Assembly (NCBI GenBank): GCA_033875255.1
Contig: JAWZSN010000034.1
Location: forward strand, 1-45,375
Length of the DNA stretch: 45,375 nt
Source: Marinimicrococcus sp033875255
Lineage (GTDB): Bacteria; Pseudomonadota; Alphaproteobacteria; Geminicoccales; Geminicoccaceae
Direction of reading: 5' to 3'
Shown: piece after piece, positions 9,112 through 17,610 of the stretch
Numbering within the stretch: the stretch's first letter is position 1
Layout: each line of letters begins with the position of its first letter
Program-made: the position numbers and the translations under genes
Notes under the pieces: generated by a model
What the model was told of the DNA's origin: nothing
What the model saw: the letters and a program-made list of their open reading frames with translations, nothing else
Database searches by the model: none

Positions 9112-9777
9112 TCAGTAGCGCATATAGGCGAAGCGGCGCTCGAGCAGGGCACCGAGACGCGAGATCGCGAAGTTCAGGATGAAATAGAGCAGGGTAGCGG
9201 CCAGGTAGAACTGGATCACCATGTAGTTCCTGGCGATGGTCTGCTGGGTGGCGAGCAGCAGCTCGACCACGCCGATGATCGACAGAAGCGTGGTGGCCTT
9301 GACCATCTCGACCGCGGTGTTGACCCAGGGCGGCAGCACCCGGCGCGTCGCCTGCGGCAGGATCACGTAGCGCAGGCGCTGCCAAAAGCGCAGGCCGATG
9401 GCCTTGGCGGCCTCGCTCTGACCCGCCGGCACCGACTGGATGGCGCCGCGCACGATCTCCGACATGTGCGCCGTGGCGAAGCCGGCAAGGGCGATCACGC
9501 CGGCCCAAAAGGCCGGGATGTTGATCTTGAAGAGCGCCAGCCCGTAATACCAGAAGAGGATCAGCACCAGCACGGGAATGCCGCGCATCACGTCCACATA
9601 GAGCCGGACGAGGAGCGCTGCCGGCCGCCAGCCATAGACCAGCACCAGCCCGCCCAGAAGGCCCAGGATCGTGCTCGCGACCACGACATAGGCCGAAAGC
9701 TCGGTGGTGATGGCGATTCCATCGAGGAGCGCCCACTTGGCGTTCCACAGCTCGGTCCAGAAGGTTCTCTCGGCCAT
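9112..9777 (-). CDS. amino acid ABC transporter permease (HisM-like)
   Basis: A 221-residue inner-membrane permease with about five hydrophobic segments (near 20-45, 55-80, 85-105, 145-165 and 185-205). The EAA coupling loop EAAKAIGLRFWQRLRYVILP (about 142-161) contacts the ATPase. It is the second of two paralogous permeases of a polar amino acid importer, starting three bases after the first. As in the His/Glu/Gln systems, the two probably form a heterodimer. Confidence 0.92.
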   Translation of the reverse strand: MAERTFWTELWNAKWALLDGIAITTELSAYVVVASTILGLLGGLVLVYGWRPAALLVRLYVDVMRGIPVLVLILFWYYGLALFKINIPAFWAGVIALAGFATAHMSEIVRGAIQSVPAGQSEAAKAIGLRFWQRLRYVILPQATRRVLPPWVNTAVEMVKATTLLSIIGVVELLLATQQTIARNYMVIQFYLAATLLYFILNFAISRLGALLERRFAYMRY

Positions 9778-9780
9778 GGC

Positions 9781-10449
9781 TCAGCGGATCACCGAATAGC
9801 GCCGCTCGACCAGGCGGAGCACCCAGGCGATGGCGTAGGAGGTGGCCAGATAGAGGGCGCTGGCGCTGAGCCATGCCTCCATCACGCGGAAGGTGTTGGC
9901 GTTGATCTGGCGTGCCGTGAAGGTCAGCTCCGGCACCGCGATGGCCGCCGCCAGCGAGGTGTCCTTGAAGAGCGAGATCAGCGTGTTGCTGATCGACGGC
10001 AGGGTGATGCGGAACATCACCGGCAGCACCACGTAGAGCTGCCGCTGCCACGGCCGCAGCCCGATCGCCTTGGCCGCCTCGACATACTGGTTGGGGATCG
10101 AGGCGAGGCCGGCGCGGAACACCTCGCACATATAGGCGCCGGCATAGAGCGAGAGGGTGAGGATGAAGCTCTCGATCTTGTCGAACGCCCGGATGCCCAT
10201 CTGCGGCAGGCCGAAATAGACGAAGAAGATCAGCAGCAGCAGCGGCGTGTTGCGAATGAACTCCACATAGGACCAGATCGTCCAGTCCAGCCATTTGTGG
10301 CGCGACACGCGGCCGAAGGCGCACAGAATGCCGATGATGCAGCCGATCACCAGCGACGCGACGGCGAGGCCGATGCCCAGGAGCAGCGCCTCGACGATGG
10401 TCGGCCACTGGCGCCAGATGACGTCCCAGTTGAAGTTGTACGCGAGCAC
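9781..10449 (-). CDS. amino acid ABC transporter permease (HisQ-like)
   Basis: A 222-residue inner-membrane permease of the polar amino acid family, paralogous to the next gene. Hydrophobic segments lie near 20-45, 60-80, 90-110, 150-170 and 190-210. The EAA loop EAAKAIGLRPWQRQLYVVLP and the entry motif YVEFIRNTPLLLLIFFVYFG are textbook for the GlnP/HisQ group. Start is a GTG at 10449, with GGGAAG about eight bases upstream. It is separated from the binding-protein gene by a 73-bp gap containing a perfect hairpin. Confidence 0.92.
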   Translation of the reverse strand: MLAYNFNWDVIWRQWPTIVEALLLGIGLAVASLVIGCIIGILCAFGRVSRHKWLDWTIWSYVEFIRNTPLLLLIFFVYFGLPQMGIRAFDKIESFILTLSLYAGAYMCEVFRAGLASIPNQYVEAAKAIGLRPWQRQLYVVLPVMFRITLPSISNTLISLFKDTSLAAAIAVPELTFTARQINANTFRVMEAWLSASALYLATSYAIAWVLRLVERRYSVIR

Positions 10450-10479
10450 GCCCCTACTTCCCGATCACGGAGAAAGAGA

Positions 10480-10501
10480 GGGCCTCCCCGAGGGGAGGCC
10501 C
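10480..10501 (-). terminator. intra-operon hairpin between binding protein and permeases
   Basis: Perfect 10-bp inverted repeat, GGGCCTCCCC and its complement, with a two-base centre, about 20 bases after the binding-protein stop. There is no T-run after it on the minus strand. Such hairpins after binding-protein genes commonly stabilise the upstream message and reduce read-through, giving excess binding protein over membrane subunits. That role is inferred. Confidence 0.7.
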
Positions 10502-10522
10502 GGCCCGGCCGATGATCTTCGG

Positions 10523-11431
10523 TCAGGAAAACTCGGTCGGGAAGCCGACCTTGGGCGTCGCGAGATCGATGCCGAACCACTTCTTGTAGGACGCCGAGAA
10601 GGTCGGGAAATCGACCCCCAGCATGGCCTCGCGGTAGACCGTGTTGACCCAGTTGAGCCACACCGGGTCGCCCGGCTTGACCGCCGAGGCGTAGGAGTTG
10701 GGCATCCAGCCATAGCCGCCGTCGACATAGCGGCCGGGCGCCTGCTGCATCAGCCAGCGGATCGCCGACTGGTCGCCCAGATAGGCGTCGACGCGGCCGG
10801 CGTTGAGCGCCTGGACGGTGGCGTCGGGGCTCTCGAACTGGTCGACCCGCGCTTCCGGCAGCGCCTGGTGCACCCAGTCCTCGATAAAGACGTTCTGCAT
10901 GGCGCCGATGGTGGCATCCGAGCCCGCCGCCTTCACCTCGTCGAACTTCTTGAAGCGCCCGCCATCGGCCATCATCAAGAGACCCACGCCCTCGCGATAG
11001 TAGGGCACGGTGAACTCGACCTGCTGGGCGCGGCCCGGCGTGATCGTCATCCACTGGACGACGATGTCGACCCGGTCGGTGATCAGGCTCGGGATGCGGG
11101 CGTCCGAGCCCTGCAGCACGAACTCGACCTTCTCGGGATCGTCGAACAGGTTCTTGGCGAGCAGCCGCGACATGTCGATGTCCATGCCGACCAGCTTGCC
11201 GGTGTCGTCCTCGAAGTGCCAGGGCGGGTTGGTCGAGCCGGTGCCGACGATCAGATGACCACGGTCGAGCACCTGCTGGAGCTTGCTCTTCGACGTGTCG
11301 ACGAGCTGCGCCTGGGCGGCGCGCGCCCCGAACAGCGCCGAGCTGGCGGCTCCCGCCACGCCGACCGCTGCACCGAGGCCGAACAGCGAGCGCCGACCCA
11401 CGCCCTCGGCGGACTTGTCCTTTGATCTCAT
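10523..11431 (-). CDS. polar amino acid ABC transporter substrate-binding protein, Tat-type signal
   Basis: A 302-residue periplasmic binding protein of the SBP_bac_3 family that would deliver substrate to the two permeases downstream. The N-terminus has twin arginines at 13-14 (GRRSLF), a hydrophobic stretch to about 34 and an ARAAQA cleavage-like site near 42, so Tat export is likely. The mature part begins with typical features: LDRGHLIVGTGSTNPPWHF, GKLVGMDIDMSRLLAK, and VDIVVQWMTITPGRAQQVEF. The last replaces the usual Arg-binding segment of lysine/glutamate binding proteins. Start ATG at 11431 has GGGAGG seven bases upstream. It lies 111 bp after an amino acid oxidoreductase, suggesting an amino acid or D-amino acid as ligand (inference). 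Confidence 0.9.
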   Translation of the reverse strand: MRSKDKSAEGVGRRSLFGLGAAVGVAGAASSALFGARAAQAQLVDTSKSKLQQVLDRGHLIVGTGSTNPPWHFEDDTGKLVGMDIDMSRLLAKNLFDDPEKVEFVLQGSDARIPSLITDRVDIVVQWMTITPGRAQQVEFTVPYYREGVGLLMMADGGRFKKFDEVKAAGSDATIGAMQNVFIEDWVHQALPEARVDQFESPDATVQALNAGRVDAYLGDQSAIRWLMQQAPGRYVDGGYGWMPNSYASAVKPGDPVWLNWVNTVYREAMLGVDFPTFSASYKKWFGIDLATPKVGFPTEFS

Positions 11432-11542
11432 TCATGTCCTCCCTGATCGGGGGCGGCTCATGGCCGCCCGTCTTGTCGTTCGTTGCGGCTGCCGGCCTCG
11501 TTGCGCGAGCCGTGCCTCGACCTTCCTGGACAATGCCGGAGG

Positions 11543-12781
11543 CTATGTGCCTGCCCCCTCGGCCCTGCCCTCTGTCAGCCGCCTAGCCAGAACTTTGCCC
11601 GAGCCGCAGGCGAGCGTCCATCCCAGATGTCCATGCCCGGTATTGAGGAACAGGCCGCCGAGCCTGCTCGCCCCGATGGCCGGCCTGCCGTGCGGCATCA
11701 CCGGGCGGAGACCGGCCCAGTGCTGCGCGGTGGCCGGGTCGTAGCAGGCGCGCAGGGCCGGAAAGACGCTGCAGGCACGCTCGAAGATCGCCTTGCAGCG
11801 GGCCGGCGAGGGGGTGGTGTCCCAGCCTGCGACCTCGGCGGATCCGGCGAGCCGCAGCCGGTCGCCCAGGGGCGTCACGGCGAAGAAATAGCCGTCATTG
11901 AGGATCGTGGTGCGCGGCGCCTCCGGCCACGCATCGCGCGGCATGGTGACGGTGACACCCTTGACCGGATAGATCGGCAGCCGGATGCCGTAAGGGCGCA
12001 GGAACGGCGCGCTGTAGCTGCCCATGCAGACCACGACCGCGTCGGCGGCGATCCTGCCCTGGTCGGTAGCCACCCCCCTGACCGTGCCTGCCTCGAGCTC
12101 GAGGCGCTCGATCGTCACGCCGTAGCGGAAGCGCACGCCCTGCGCGGTGCACCAGGCAGCAAGACCCTGGGTGAACTTGTGGCAGTCGCCGGCCTCGTCC
12201 TCGGGAAAGAAGATGCCGCCCTCGACCGGCACCGCCGCGCCGGCCAGCGCCGGCTCGATCGTCCGGGCGCGGTCGCCGTCGACCAGCTCGACCGCGAGCC
12301 CCTCCTCGGCCATCGGCAGGAAATAGCGGCCCGCCTCCTCGAGTGCCTTGGCATCGTGGCAGATCAGGATGCTGCCCTGCACGCTGGCGTCGTAGGCGAT
12401 CCCGGTCTGGGCCCTGATCTCGCGCAGGGCCGCCAGGCTCTCGAGGGCGAGCTCGAGATTGCTCGAGCGGTTGGCCAGATGCCGGGCCTCGGTGCAGTTT
12501 CTCAGGAACTCGACGCCCCAGCGCCACATCTTCGGTACGGCGCCGTAGCGCAGCAGCATGGGCGCATCCTCCTGGCCGAGCCAGCGCAGGATGCTGGTCG
12601 GCGCGCCGGGCTTCGAGAACGGCCCGGCCTCGCCCACATGGATGATGCCGCCATTGGCGAAGCTGGTCTCGAGCGCCGCCGCCGGCTGGCGCTCGATCAC
12701 CTCGACCTCGTGGCCCTGGCGCTGCAGCCAGTAGGCGGTGGCGACACCGATGACGCCGGCACCGAGAACGACGACCTTCAT
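11543..12781 (-). CDS. dadA: FAD-dependent D-amino acid dehydrogenase (DadA-like)
   Basis: A 412-residue FAD oxidoreductase of the DAO/DadA family, which deaminates D-amino acids to 2-oxo acids and passes electrons to the respiratory chain. The Rossmann motif VVVLGAGVIGVATAYWLQ is at 3-20, followed by VIERQPAAALETSFANGG, a DadA hallmark. Near the C-terminus are HWAGLRPVMPHGRPAIG and LFLNTGHGHLGWTLACGSG, both typical of the family. Start at 12781 has AGAGGG about eight bases upstream; a longer in-frame ATG at 12829 adds a non-conserved tail. It is first in the minus-strand unit with the amino acid ABC importer, so the importer may carry the dehydrogenase's substrate. Other amines or hydroxyproline-like substrates are possible for this family. 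Confidence 0.85.
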   Translation of the reverse strand: MKVVVLGAGVIGVATAYWLQRQGHEVEVIERQPAAALETSFANGGIIHVGEAGPFSKPGAPTSILRWLGQEDAPMLLRYGAVPKMWRWGVEFLRNCTEARHLANRSSNLELALESLAALREIRAQTGIAYDASVQGSILICHDAKALEEAGRYFLPMAEEGLAVELVDGDRARTIEPALAGAAVPVEGGIFFPEDEAGDCHKFTQGLAAWCTAQGVRFRYGVTIERLELEAGTVRGVATDQGRIAADAVVVCMGSYSAPFLRPYGIRLPIYPVKGVTVTMPRDAWPEAPRTTILNDGYFFAVTPLGDRLRLAGSAEVAGWDTTPSPARCKAIFERACSVFPALRACYDPATAQHWAGLRPVMPHGRPAIGASRLGGLFLNTGHGHLGWTLACGSGKVLARRLTEGRAEGAGT

Positions 12782-12977
12782 GAATATCCCTCTGGGTTCG
12801 CGGGTGCCGGCCCGGCCGGCAGCCCCCAATGCCGGCGCGACCTTGACGCACGGCGCGGCGAACGTCGAGCCGGAGCGGGGGCTCCTCCTCGACGATCCCC
12901 CGGATCGCTCGGCGCCGACGGTCCTCCGGCACCCGCGCCTCGCGGCCGCCGCGCCGTCCTCTCCCCGAGCAGGGGGA

Positions 12978-14186
12978 TCACGCCGCGGGCCGCCGCGGGC
13001 GACGGCCTCTTGTGCAAGCTGCCAGACCGAACGAGACCAGCACCGCCATCGTCGTGGCGTACGAGATCACGGGCCAGGCCGTATCGCCGTCCAGCATCGT
13101 GACCGCCAAGGTACCGACGATGCTGACGATCAGGCTTTGGATGCAAAAATAGAACGCCACTGCCGATCCGGCGATGTCGTCGAACTGCGCAAGAGCACCG
13201 TTGGCGGTAACGGACACCGTAAAGACAATCCCGACCGCGATAACCCACATCGGCAGGATGAAGCTGAGGAACGAGGGCGAGCCGAGAAGCTCGCCCATCC
13301 CCAGCAGGACCGCGCCACAAACGAGCAACGCCATCCCGCGCGCGACGCATCCGGCGCTGCCCCATTGGGCGACAAACGACTTCGCGAAGCGGGTTGTCGC
13401 GATCATGACGAGCGCGACCGTTGCGAAGGCTGCGCTGAACTCGATCTCGGAATGGCCGGCTCGGCCTATGAGCACGCGGGGTGCTGTCGAGAAAAAGACG
13501 AAGAAGGTGCCCATGCCGGCACTGAAACCGGCCGTGTAAACCCAGAATTCCAGACTGGCGAGGATGGGCAATACGGACCGCCGCATCGTTGCACCATTCA
13601 AGGGCAGCGTTTCGTGCCACCTGAACCCTGCATGCAAAAGCGCGAGCAGCCCCAATGCGGCAAGTGTGGCGAATATCGCCCGCCATCCGAAGAACTCGCC
13701 GATCAACGCTCCGGCGACAGGACCAAGGGCCGGAACGAAAGCCAGCATCGAACCGAAAAGGCCGTAGATGACAACCCCTTCCGGGCGGCTGCCATAGACA
13801 TCGCGGACCGTCGCGAACGTCGCCAGCAGCGCGGCCGAGGCGCCAATCGCCTGAAGCAGACGGAACGCGATGAAGGCCGGGGCCGTCGACGACCACGCCG
13901 CTCCGAGGGACGCGAGGATGAACAGCGAGGCACCCGCCAGCAGGACCGGCCGTCGCCCGATTCGGTCCGAGATCGGCCCGAAGATCACCTGGCCCACGCC
14001 GAGCACCGCCATATAGAGGCTCAACGTGAGCTGGATCGTGGAGGGCGTCGTGTTCAGGATGCCGGGCATCGCCGGAACGACCGGAAGATAGATATCCATC
14101 GCCAGCGAAGCGAGGATGTCGAAGGGAGCCATCAGCAGCAGCGCTGCCGGCAGCGTATAGGCCCACGTGGGGCGTGTGGTGGTCAT
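12978..14186 (-). CDS. FloR-like phenicol exporter, MFS Bcr/CflA family
   Basis: A 402-residue major-facilitator drug/H+ antiporter with about 12 hydrophobic segments. From memory of the family it is closest to FloR (404 residues), the florfenicol/chloramphenicol exporter: AYTLPAALLLMAPFDILAS, LAMDIYLPVVPAMPGILNT, FSAGMGTFFVFFSTAPRVL, ILPMW and FTVSVTANGALAQFDDIAGS are FloR-like, well beyond the similarity expected of CmlA. The loop motif GPISDRIGRRP is standard for drug MFS proteins. Base composition is visibly less GC-rich than neighbouring genes, and it stands alone between two native operons, suggesting acquisition. No lysR gene, ISCR element or resolvase is next to it. Whether it confers resistance cannot be told from sequence. 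Confidence 0.85.
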   Translation of the reverse strand: MTTTRPTWAYTLPAALLLMAPFDILASLAMDIYLPVVPAMPGILNTTPSTIQLTLSLYMAVLGVGQVIFGPISDRIGRRPVLLAGASLFILASLGAAWSSTAPAFIAFRLLQAIGASAALLATFATVRDVYGSRPEGVVIYGLFGSMLAFVPALGPVAGALIGEFFGWRAIFATLAALGLLALLHAGFRWHETLPLNGATMRRSVLPILASLEFWVYTAGFSAGMGTFFVFFSTAPRVLIGRAGHSEIEFSAAFATVALVMIATTRFAKSFVAQWGSAGCVARGMALLVCGAVLLGMGELLGSPSFLSFILPMWVIAVGIVFTVSVTANGALAQFDDIAGSAVAFYFCIQSLIVSIVGTLAVTMLDGDTAWPVISYATTMAVLVSFGLAACTRGRRPRRPAA

Positions 14187-14263
14187 GACGATCCAACCGC
14201 TCGATCGAAGATACCGGGCGGCGTCTGCTCGTCAGCAATCGGATGGGATCAGCCTGACAGAAC

Positions 14264-14292
14264 GCCGCAACAACAAGGCTTGTCGTTGCGGC
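14264..14292. terminator. hairpin between floR-like gene and pntB
   Basis: A 14-base inverted repeat with one mismatch (GCCGCAACAACAAG against its near-complement) around a single central base. It lies 78 bp upstream of the floR-like start and about 285 bp after pntB. It could be a secondary terminator for the pnt operon or a boundary structure of the acquired gene. No clear T-run follows on either strand. Confidence 0.45.
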
Positions 14293-14542
14293 TTACTTGT
14301 CTGCTGACTTGCAGGCTCCCATACCAAGACCCCCAGCTGGAAAAGACCGCTCGACTCGCTACCCGGTCCGGTACCGCCCAGGCAGGCTGGCGAGAAAGCT
14401 CGCCGGAACGGGTGCACCAATAGCGGCCACGCTTCCCGCGCGCCACCCGCGATGCCGGCCGTCCCGCCTGCACGGCCGGATTGCCATGACAGGCTGCGCA
14501 AACGCGCCTCGTTCCGGATCCAGAAAAGTTCCGGCACAAACG

Positions 14543-14568
14543 GAAACGGGCCGTCGCCGGCCCGTTTC
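14543..14568 (-). terminator. terminator of the pnt operon
   Basis: Perfect 10-bp inverted repeat, GAAACGGGCC with its complement and a six-base loop, beginning nine bases after the pntB stop codon. The 3' side on the minus strand ends in TTTCCGTTTG, a weak U-tract. Position and symmetry support a Rho-independent terminator. Confidence 0.75.
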
Positions 14569-14576
14569 GCGCGATC

Positions 14577-16037
14577 TCAGCCCTCGACGGACCTGACGAT
14601 CTCCTCGGTCATCTTCTTGGCGTCGCCGAAGAGCATCATCGTCCTGTCCATGTAGAAGAGCGGGTTGTCGATGCCGGCATAGCCCGCCGCCATCGAGCGC
14701 TTCACGAAGAACACCGCCTTGGCGCGGTCCACGTCGAGCACCGGCATGCCGTAGATCGGCGAGCTGGTGTCGGTCTTGGCGGCCGGGTTGGTGATGTCGT
14801 TGGCGCCGATGACGTAGGCCACGTCGGCCTGGCCGAACTCGTTGTTGATCTCCTCCATCTCGAAGACCACGTCGTAGGGAATGTTGGCCTCGGCCAGCAG
14901 CACGTTCATGTGGCCGGGCATGCGGCCGGCCACCGGATGGATGGCGAAGCGCACCTCCACGCCCTTCTTGGTCAGCGTGTCGTAAAGCTCGCGCACCGAG
15001 TGCTGCGCCTGGGCCACCGCCATGCCGTAGCCAGGCACGATGATGACCTTCTGGGCGTTCTCCATGATGAAGGCGGCATCCTCGGCCGAGCCCGACTTCA
15101 CCGTCTTGTCGCCGGTATCGGCGGCAGCAGCGGCGGTCTCGCCGAAGCCGCCCAGGATGACCGAGAAGAACGAGCGGTTCATCGCCCGGCACATGATGTA
15201 GGAGAGGATGGCGCCCGAGCTGCCGACCAGCGCGCCGGTGACGATGAGCATCGGGTTCTGCAGCGTGAAGCCGATGCCGGCGGCGGCCCAGCCCGAGTAG
15301 GAGTTCAGCATCGAGACCACGACCGGCATGTCGGCACCGCCGATCGGGATGATCAGCAGCACGCCGATGGCGAAGGCCAGCAGCGTCATCAGCAGGAACG
15401 CGGTACCGCTCTCGGTGGCCGTGACCGCCACCAGCAGCAGCAGGATGACGAGGCCGATGGCGATGTTGATGGCGTGCCGGGCCGGCAGCATGATCGGCCG
15501 CGAGCTCATGGCCGCGGCGATCGCCGGCTTGAGGAAGCCCGGCACCAGCGCCTCGGCGCCGGGCGGCAGCTTGGCCTGGAGCTTGCCGAACGCAATCACC
15601 GAGCCCGAGAAGGTGATGGCGCCGATGATGGTGCCCAGGCCCATCTCGACCAGCGACAGGCCCTTGATGCTGCCGTCCAGGTTGGTGATGCCGAAGTCGG
15701 CGGGGTTGAGGAACGCGCCGGCAGCGACGAACACCGCAGCGAGACCGACCAGCGAGTGGAAGGCCGCGACCAGCTGCGGCATGGCGGTCATCTCGATCCG
15801 CCGGGCGATGACGAAGCCCGCCGCGCCGCCGATGGCGATGCCCAGCAGGATCAGCAGATAGGTGCCGATCCCGGCATGCGGCAGGGCCAGTAGCGTGATG
15901 ACGATGGCGATCGTCATGCCGGCCATGCCGTAGCGGTTGCCGGCCCGGGAGGTGGCCGGCGAGGACAGGCCGCGCAGCGCCAGGATGAAGAAGACGGCGG
16001 CGACGAGATAGCCGATGGCGGCGATGTTGATGCTCAT
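14577..16037 (-). CDS. pntB: NAD(P) transhydrogenase subunit beta
   Basis: A 486-residue inner-membrane protein forming, with PntAA and PntAB, the proton-translocating transhydrogenase that reduces NADP+ with NADH using the proton gradient. About nine hydrophobic segments fill residues 1-260. The C-terminal domain III (about 295-486) binds NADP(H), with VIIVPGYGMAVAQAQHSVRE, AIHPVAGRMPGHMNVLLAEA and VIGANDITNPAA. Length matches PntB (about 460-490). It is the third gene of the split-subunit operon, starting ten bases after the pntAB stop, and is followed by a hairpin terminator. Confidence 0.95.
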   Translation of the reverse strand: MSINIAAIGYLVAAVFFILALRGLSSPATSRAGNRYGMAGMTIAIVITLLALPHAGIGTYLLILLGIAIGGAAGFVIARRIEMTAMPQLVAAFHSLVGLAAVFVAAGAFLNPADFGITNLDGSIKGLSLVEMGLGTIIGAITFSGSVIAFGKLQAKLPPGAEALVPGFLKPAIAAAMSSRPIMLPARHAINIAIGLVILLLLVAVTATESGTAFLLMTLLAFAIGVLLIIPIGGADMPVVVSMLNSYSGWAAAGIGFTLQNPMLIVTGALVGSSGAILSYIMCRAMNRSFFSVILGGFGETAAAAADTGDKTVKSGSAEDAAFIMENAQKVIIVPGYGMAVAQAQHSVRELYDTLTKKGVEVRFAIHPVAGRMPGHMNVLLAEANIPYDVVFEMEEINNEFGQADVAYVIGANDITNPAAKTDTSSPIYGMPVLDVDRAKAVFFVKRSMAAGYAGIDNPLFYMDRTMMLFGDAKKMTEEIVRSVEG

Positions 16038-16047
16038 GGCCTGCCCC

Positions 16048-16332
16048 TCAGCCCCGCTTCTTGAACATGGCGAGCATCCGCTCGGTCACCGCAAAGCCGC
16101 CGAAGATGTTCACCGACGCCAGGACCACGGCCAGAAAGCCGAACACCGCGGCGGCACCGCCCGCCCCGGTGGCGATCAGCGCGCCCACGATGATCACGCT
16201 CGAGATGGCGTTGGTCACCGACATGAGCGGCGTGTGCAGCGCCGGGGTCACCGACCAGACCACGTAATAGCCCACGAAGATCGCGAGCACGAAGATGATC
16301 AGATTGAAGATGCCGGGGTCGATCGCTTCCAT
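16048..16332 (-). CDS. pntAB: NAD(P) transhydrogenase subunit alpha 2
   Basis: A 94-residue membrane subunit with three to four hydrophobic helices. It corresponds to the C-terminal membrane part of the fused E. coli PntA and is encoded separately, as in Rhodospirillum rubrum. Typical segments are FNLIIFVLAIFVGYYVVW, TPALHTPLMSVTNAISSVII and FGGFAVTERMLAMFKKR. It lies 11 bases after pntAA and 10 bases before pntB. Confidence 0.94.
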   Translation of the reverse strand: MEAIDPGIFNLIIFVLAIFVGYYVVWSVTPALHTPLMSVTNAISSVIIVGALIATGAGGAAAVFGFLAVVLASVNIFGGFAVTERMLAMFKKRG

Positions 16333-16343
16333 GGGCGCGCTCC

Positions 16344-17462
16344 TCAGGCCTGGTCGGCGAAGTTCGGGTGGACGATCCTGCCCTCGTGGGTGAGCATCGC
16401 ACCCTTGACGAGGTCGTCGTCCATGTCGATCGCGAGCGCGCCTTCCTTGGAGACGAGCAGCGCCACGAAGTTCTGCAGGTTGCGGGCGTAGAGCACCGAG
16501 GAAGCAGGCGCCAGGCGCGCCGGCAGGTTGCGGGCACCGATGATCCTGATGCCGCCTTCCATGCGCTCGGCCCCCGGCTCGCTGCCCTCGACATTGCCGC
16601 CGCTCTCGGCCGCCATGTCGAGCACCACCGAGCCAGCCTTCATCGACGCCACCATCTGCGCGGTGACGATCCGCGGGGCCTTGCGGCCGGGGATCTGCGC
16701 CGTGGTCACGACGATGTCCTGGCCCTTGAGATGCTCGGCCACCATGCGCGCCTGCTCGGCCTGCTCCTCGGGCGTGAGCGCCCGGGCGTAGCCGCCGGAG
16801 GTGGCCGCGCCCTCGGGGATGAAGCCCACGAACTTGCCGCCGAGGCTCTCGATCTCCTCCCGCGCGGCCGGCCGCACGTCGGTCGCCGTGACCACGGCAC
16901 CCATGCGCTTGGCGGTGGCGATGGCCTGGAGCCCGGCCACGCCGGCGCCGATCACGAAGACCTTGGCGGGCGTCACCGTGCCGGCCGCCGTCATCATCAT
17001 CGGCAGGACGCGGCTGTAGGCCGCCATCGCGTCGACCATCGCCTTGTAGCCGGCGAGGTTGGCCTGGCTGGAGAGCACGTCCATGGCCTGGGCGCGGGTG
17101 GTACGCGGCAGCAGCTCCAGGGAGAAGGCGGTGACGCCGGCGCTGGCATAGGCCGCCACCTGCTCGCGGCTCATATAGGGATCGAGCATCCCCACCAGGA
17201 CCTGGCCCTTGCGCAGCCGGCCCATCTCGTCCTCGCCCGGCCGCTGCACCTTGAGGACGATCTCGGCGTCCCAGGCCCCGGCCGCATCGGCGAGCGACGC
17301 GCCGGCCTTGGTGAAGGCCTCGTCGGCGAGAGCGGCACCGGTGCCGGCCCCCTCCTCCACCACGCAGTCGAGGCCGAGGCCCTTGTAGCGCTTGATGGTA
17401 TCCGGGCTCGCCGCGACGCGAAGCTCGTGCTCACGGCTTTCTTTGGGGATGCCTATTCTCAT
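16344..17462 (-). CDS. pntAA: NAD(P) transhydrogenase subunit alpha 1
   Basis: A 372-residue soluble NAD(H)-binding subunit (domain I) of the proton-pumping transhydrogenase. N-terminus RIGIPKESREHELRVAASP is the alanine dehydrogenase/PNT signature. The nucleotide-binding fold has GAGVAGLQAIATAKRMGA near 173-190 followed by TDVRPAAREEIESLGGKFV. It lacks the membrane helices of fused PntA, which are encoded by pntAB. ATG at 17462 is preceded by AGAGG. It follows folD by 148 bp containing a hairpin, so it may have its own promoter or be read through. Confidence 0.95.
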   Translation of the reverse strand: MRIGIPKESREHELRVAASPDTIKRYKGLGLDCVVEEGAGTGAALADEAFTKAGASLADAAGAWDAEIVLKVQRPGEDEMGRLRKGQVLVGMLDPYMSREQVAAYASAGVTAFSLELLPRTTRAQAMDVLSSQANLAGYKAMVDAMAAYSRVLPMMMTAAGTVTPAKVFVIGAGVAGLQAIATAKRMGAVVTATDVRPAAREEIESLGGKFVGFIPEGAATSGGYARALTPEEQAEQARMVAEHLKGQDIVVTTAQIPGRKAPRIVTAQMVASMKAGSVVLDMAAESGGNVEGSEPGAERMEGGIRIIGARNLPARLAPASSVLYARNLQNFVALLVSKEGALAIDMDDDLVKGAMLTHEGRIVHPNFADQA

Positions 17463-17480
17463 TGCTTCGCCTCTTTGCCG

Positions 17481-17507
17481 GGCGGAGCCCCGGTGAGGAG
17501 CTCCGCC
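17481..17507 (-). promoter_or_regulatory. hairpin in the 5' region of pntAA
   Basis: GGCGGAGC and its exact complement, 8 bp with an 11-base loop, 19 bases upstream of the pntAA start and just before its ribosome-binding site. There is no T-run, so a classical terminator for folD is unlikely. It may be a leader structure affecting pntAA translation. The role is unproven. Confidence 0.4.
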
Positions 17508-17610
17508 GCCGGACGCCTTTGGGAGTGGCTGGCCGGCCGGTCGTCCGCGTTCTGTTAGGTAAAGGATGCCGCCGTGGCAATCGCGCCGTGCAGGCGGCGC
17601 CGGATGCGCG

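Noticed and set aside
12738..14423. Plus-strand open frame of 561 codons over the floR-like gene
   Set aside because: Highly charged random-looking translation; the minus strand encodes a full 12-helix transporter with conserved motifs.
12782..14576. Mobile resistance module (ISCR2, lysR or integrase) around the floR-like gene
   Set aside because: No transposase, regulator or recombinase motif could be read in the flanking 196 and 390 bp.
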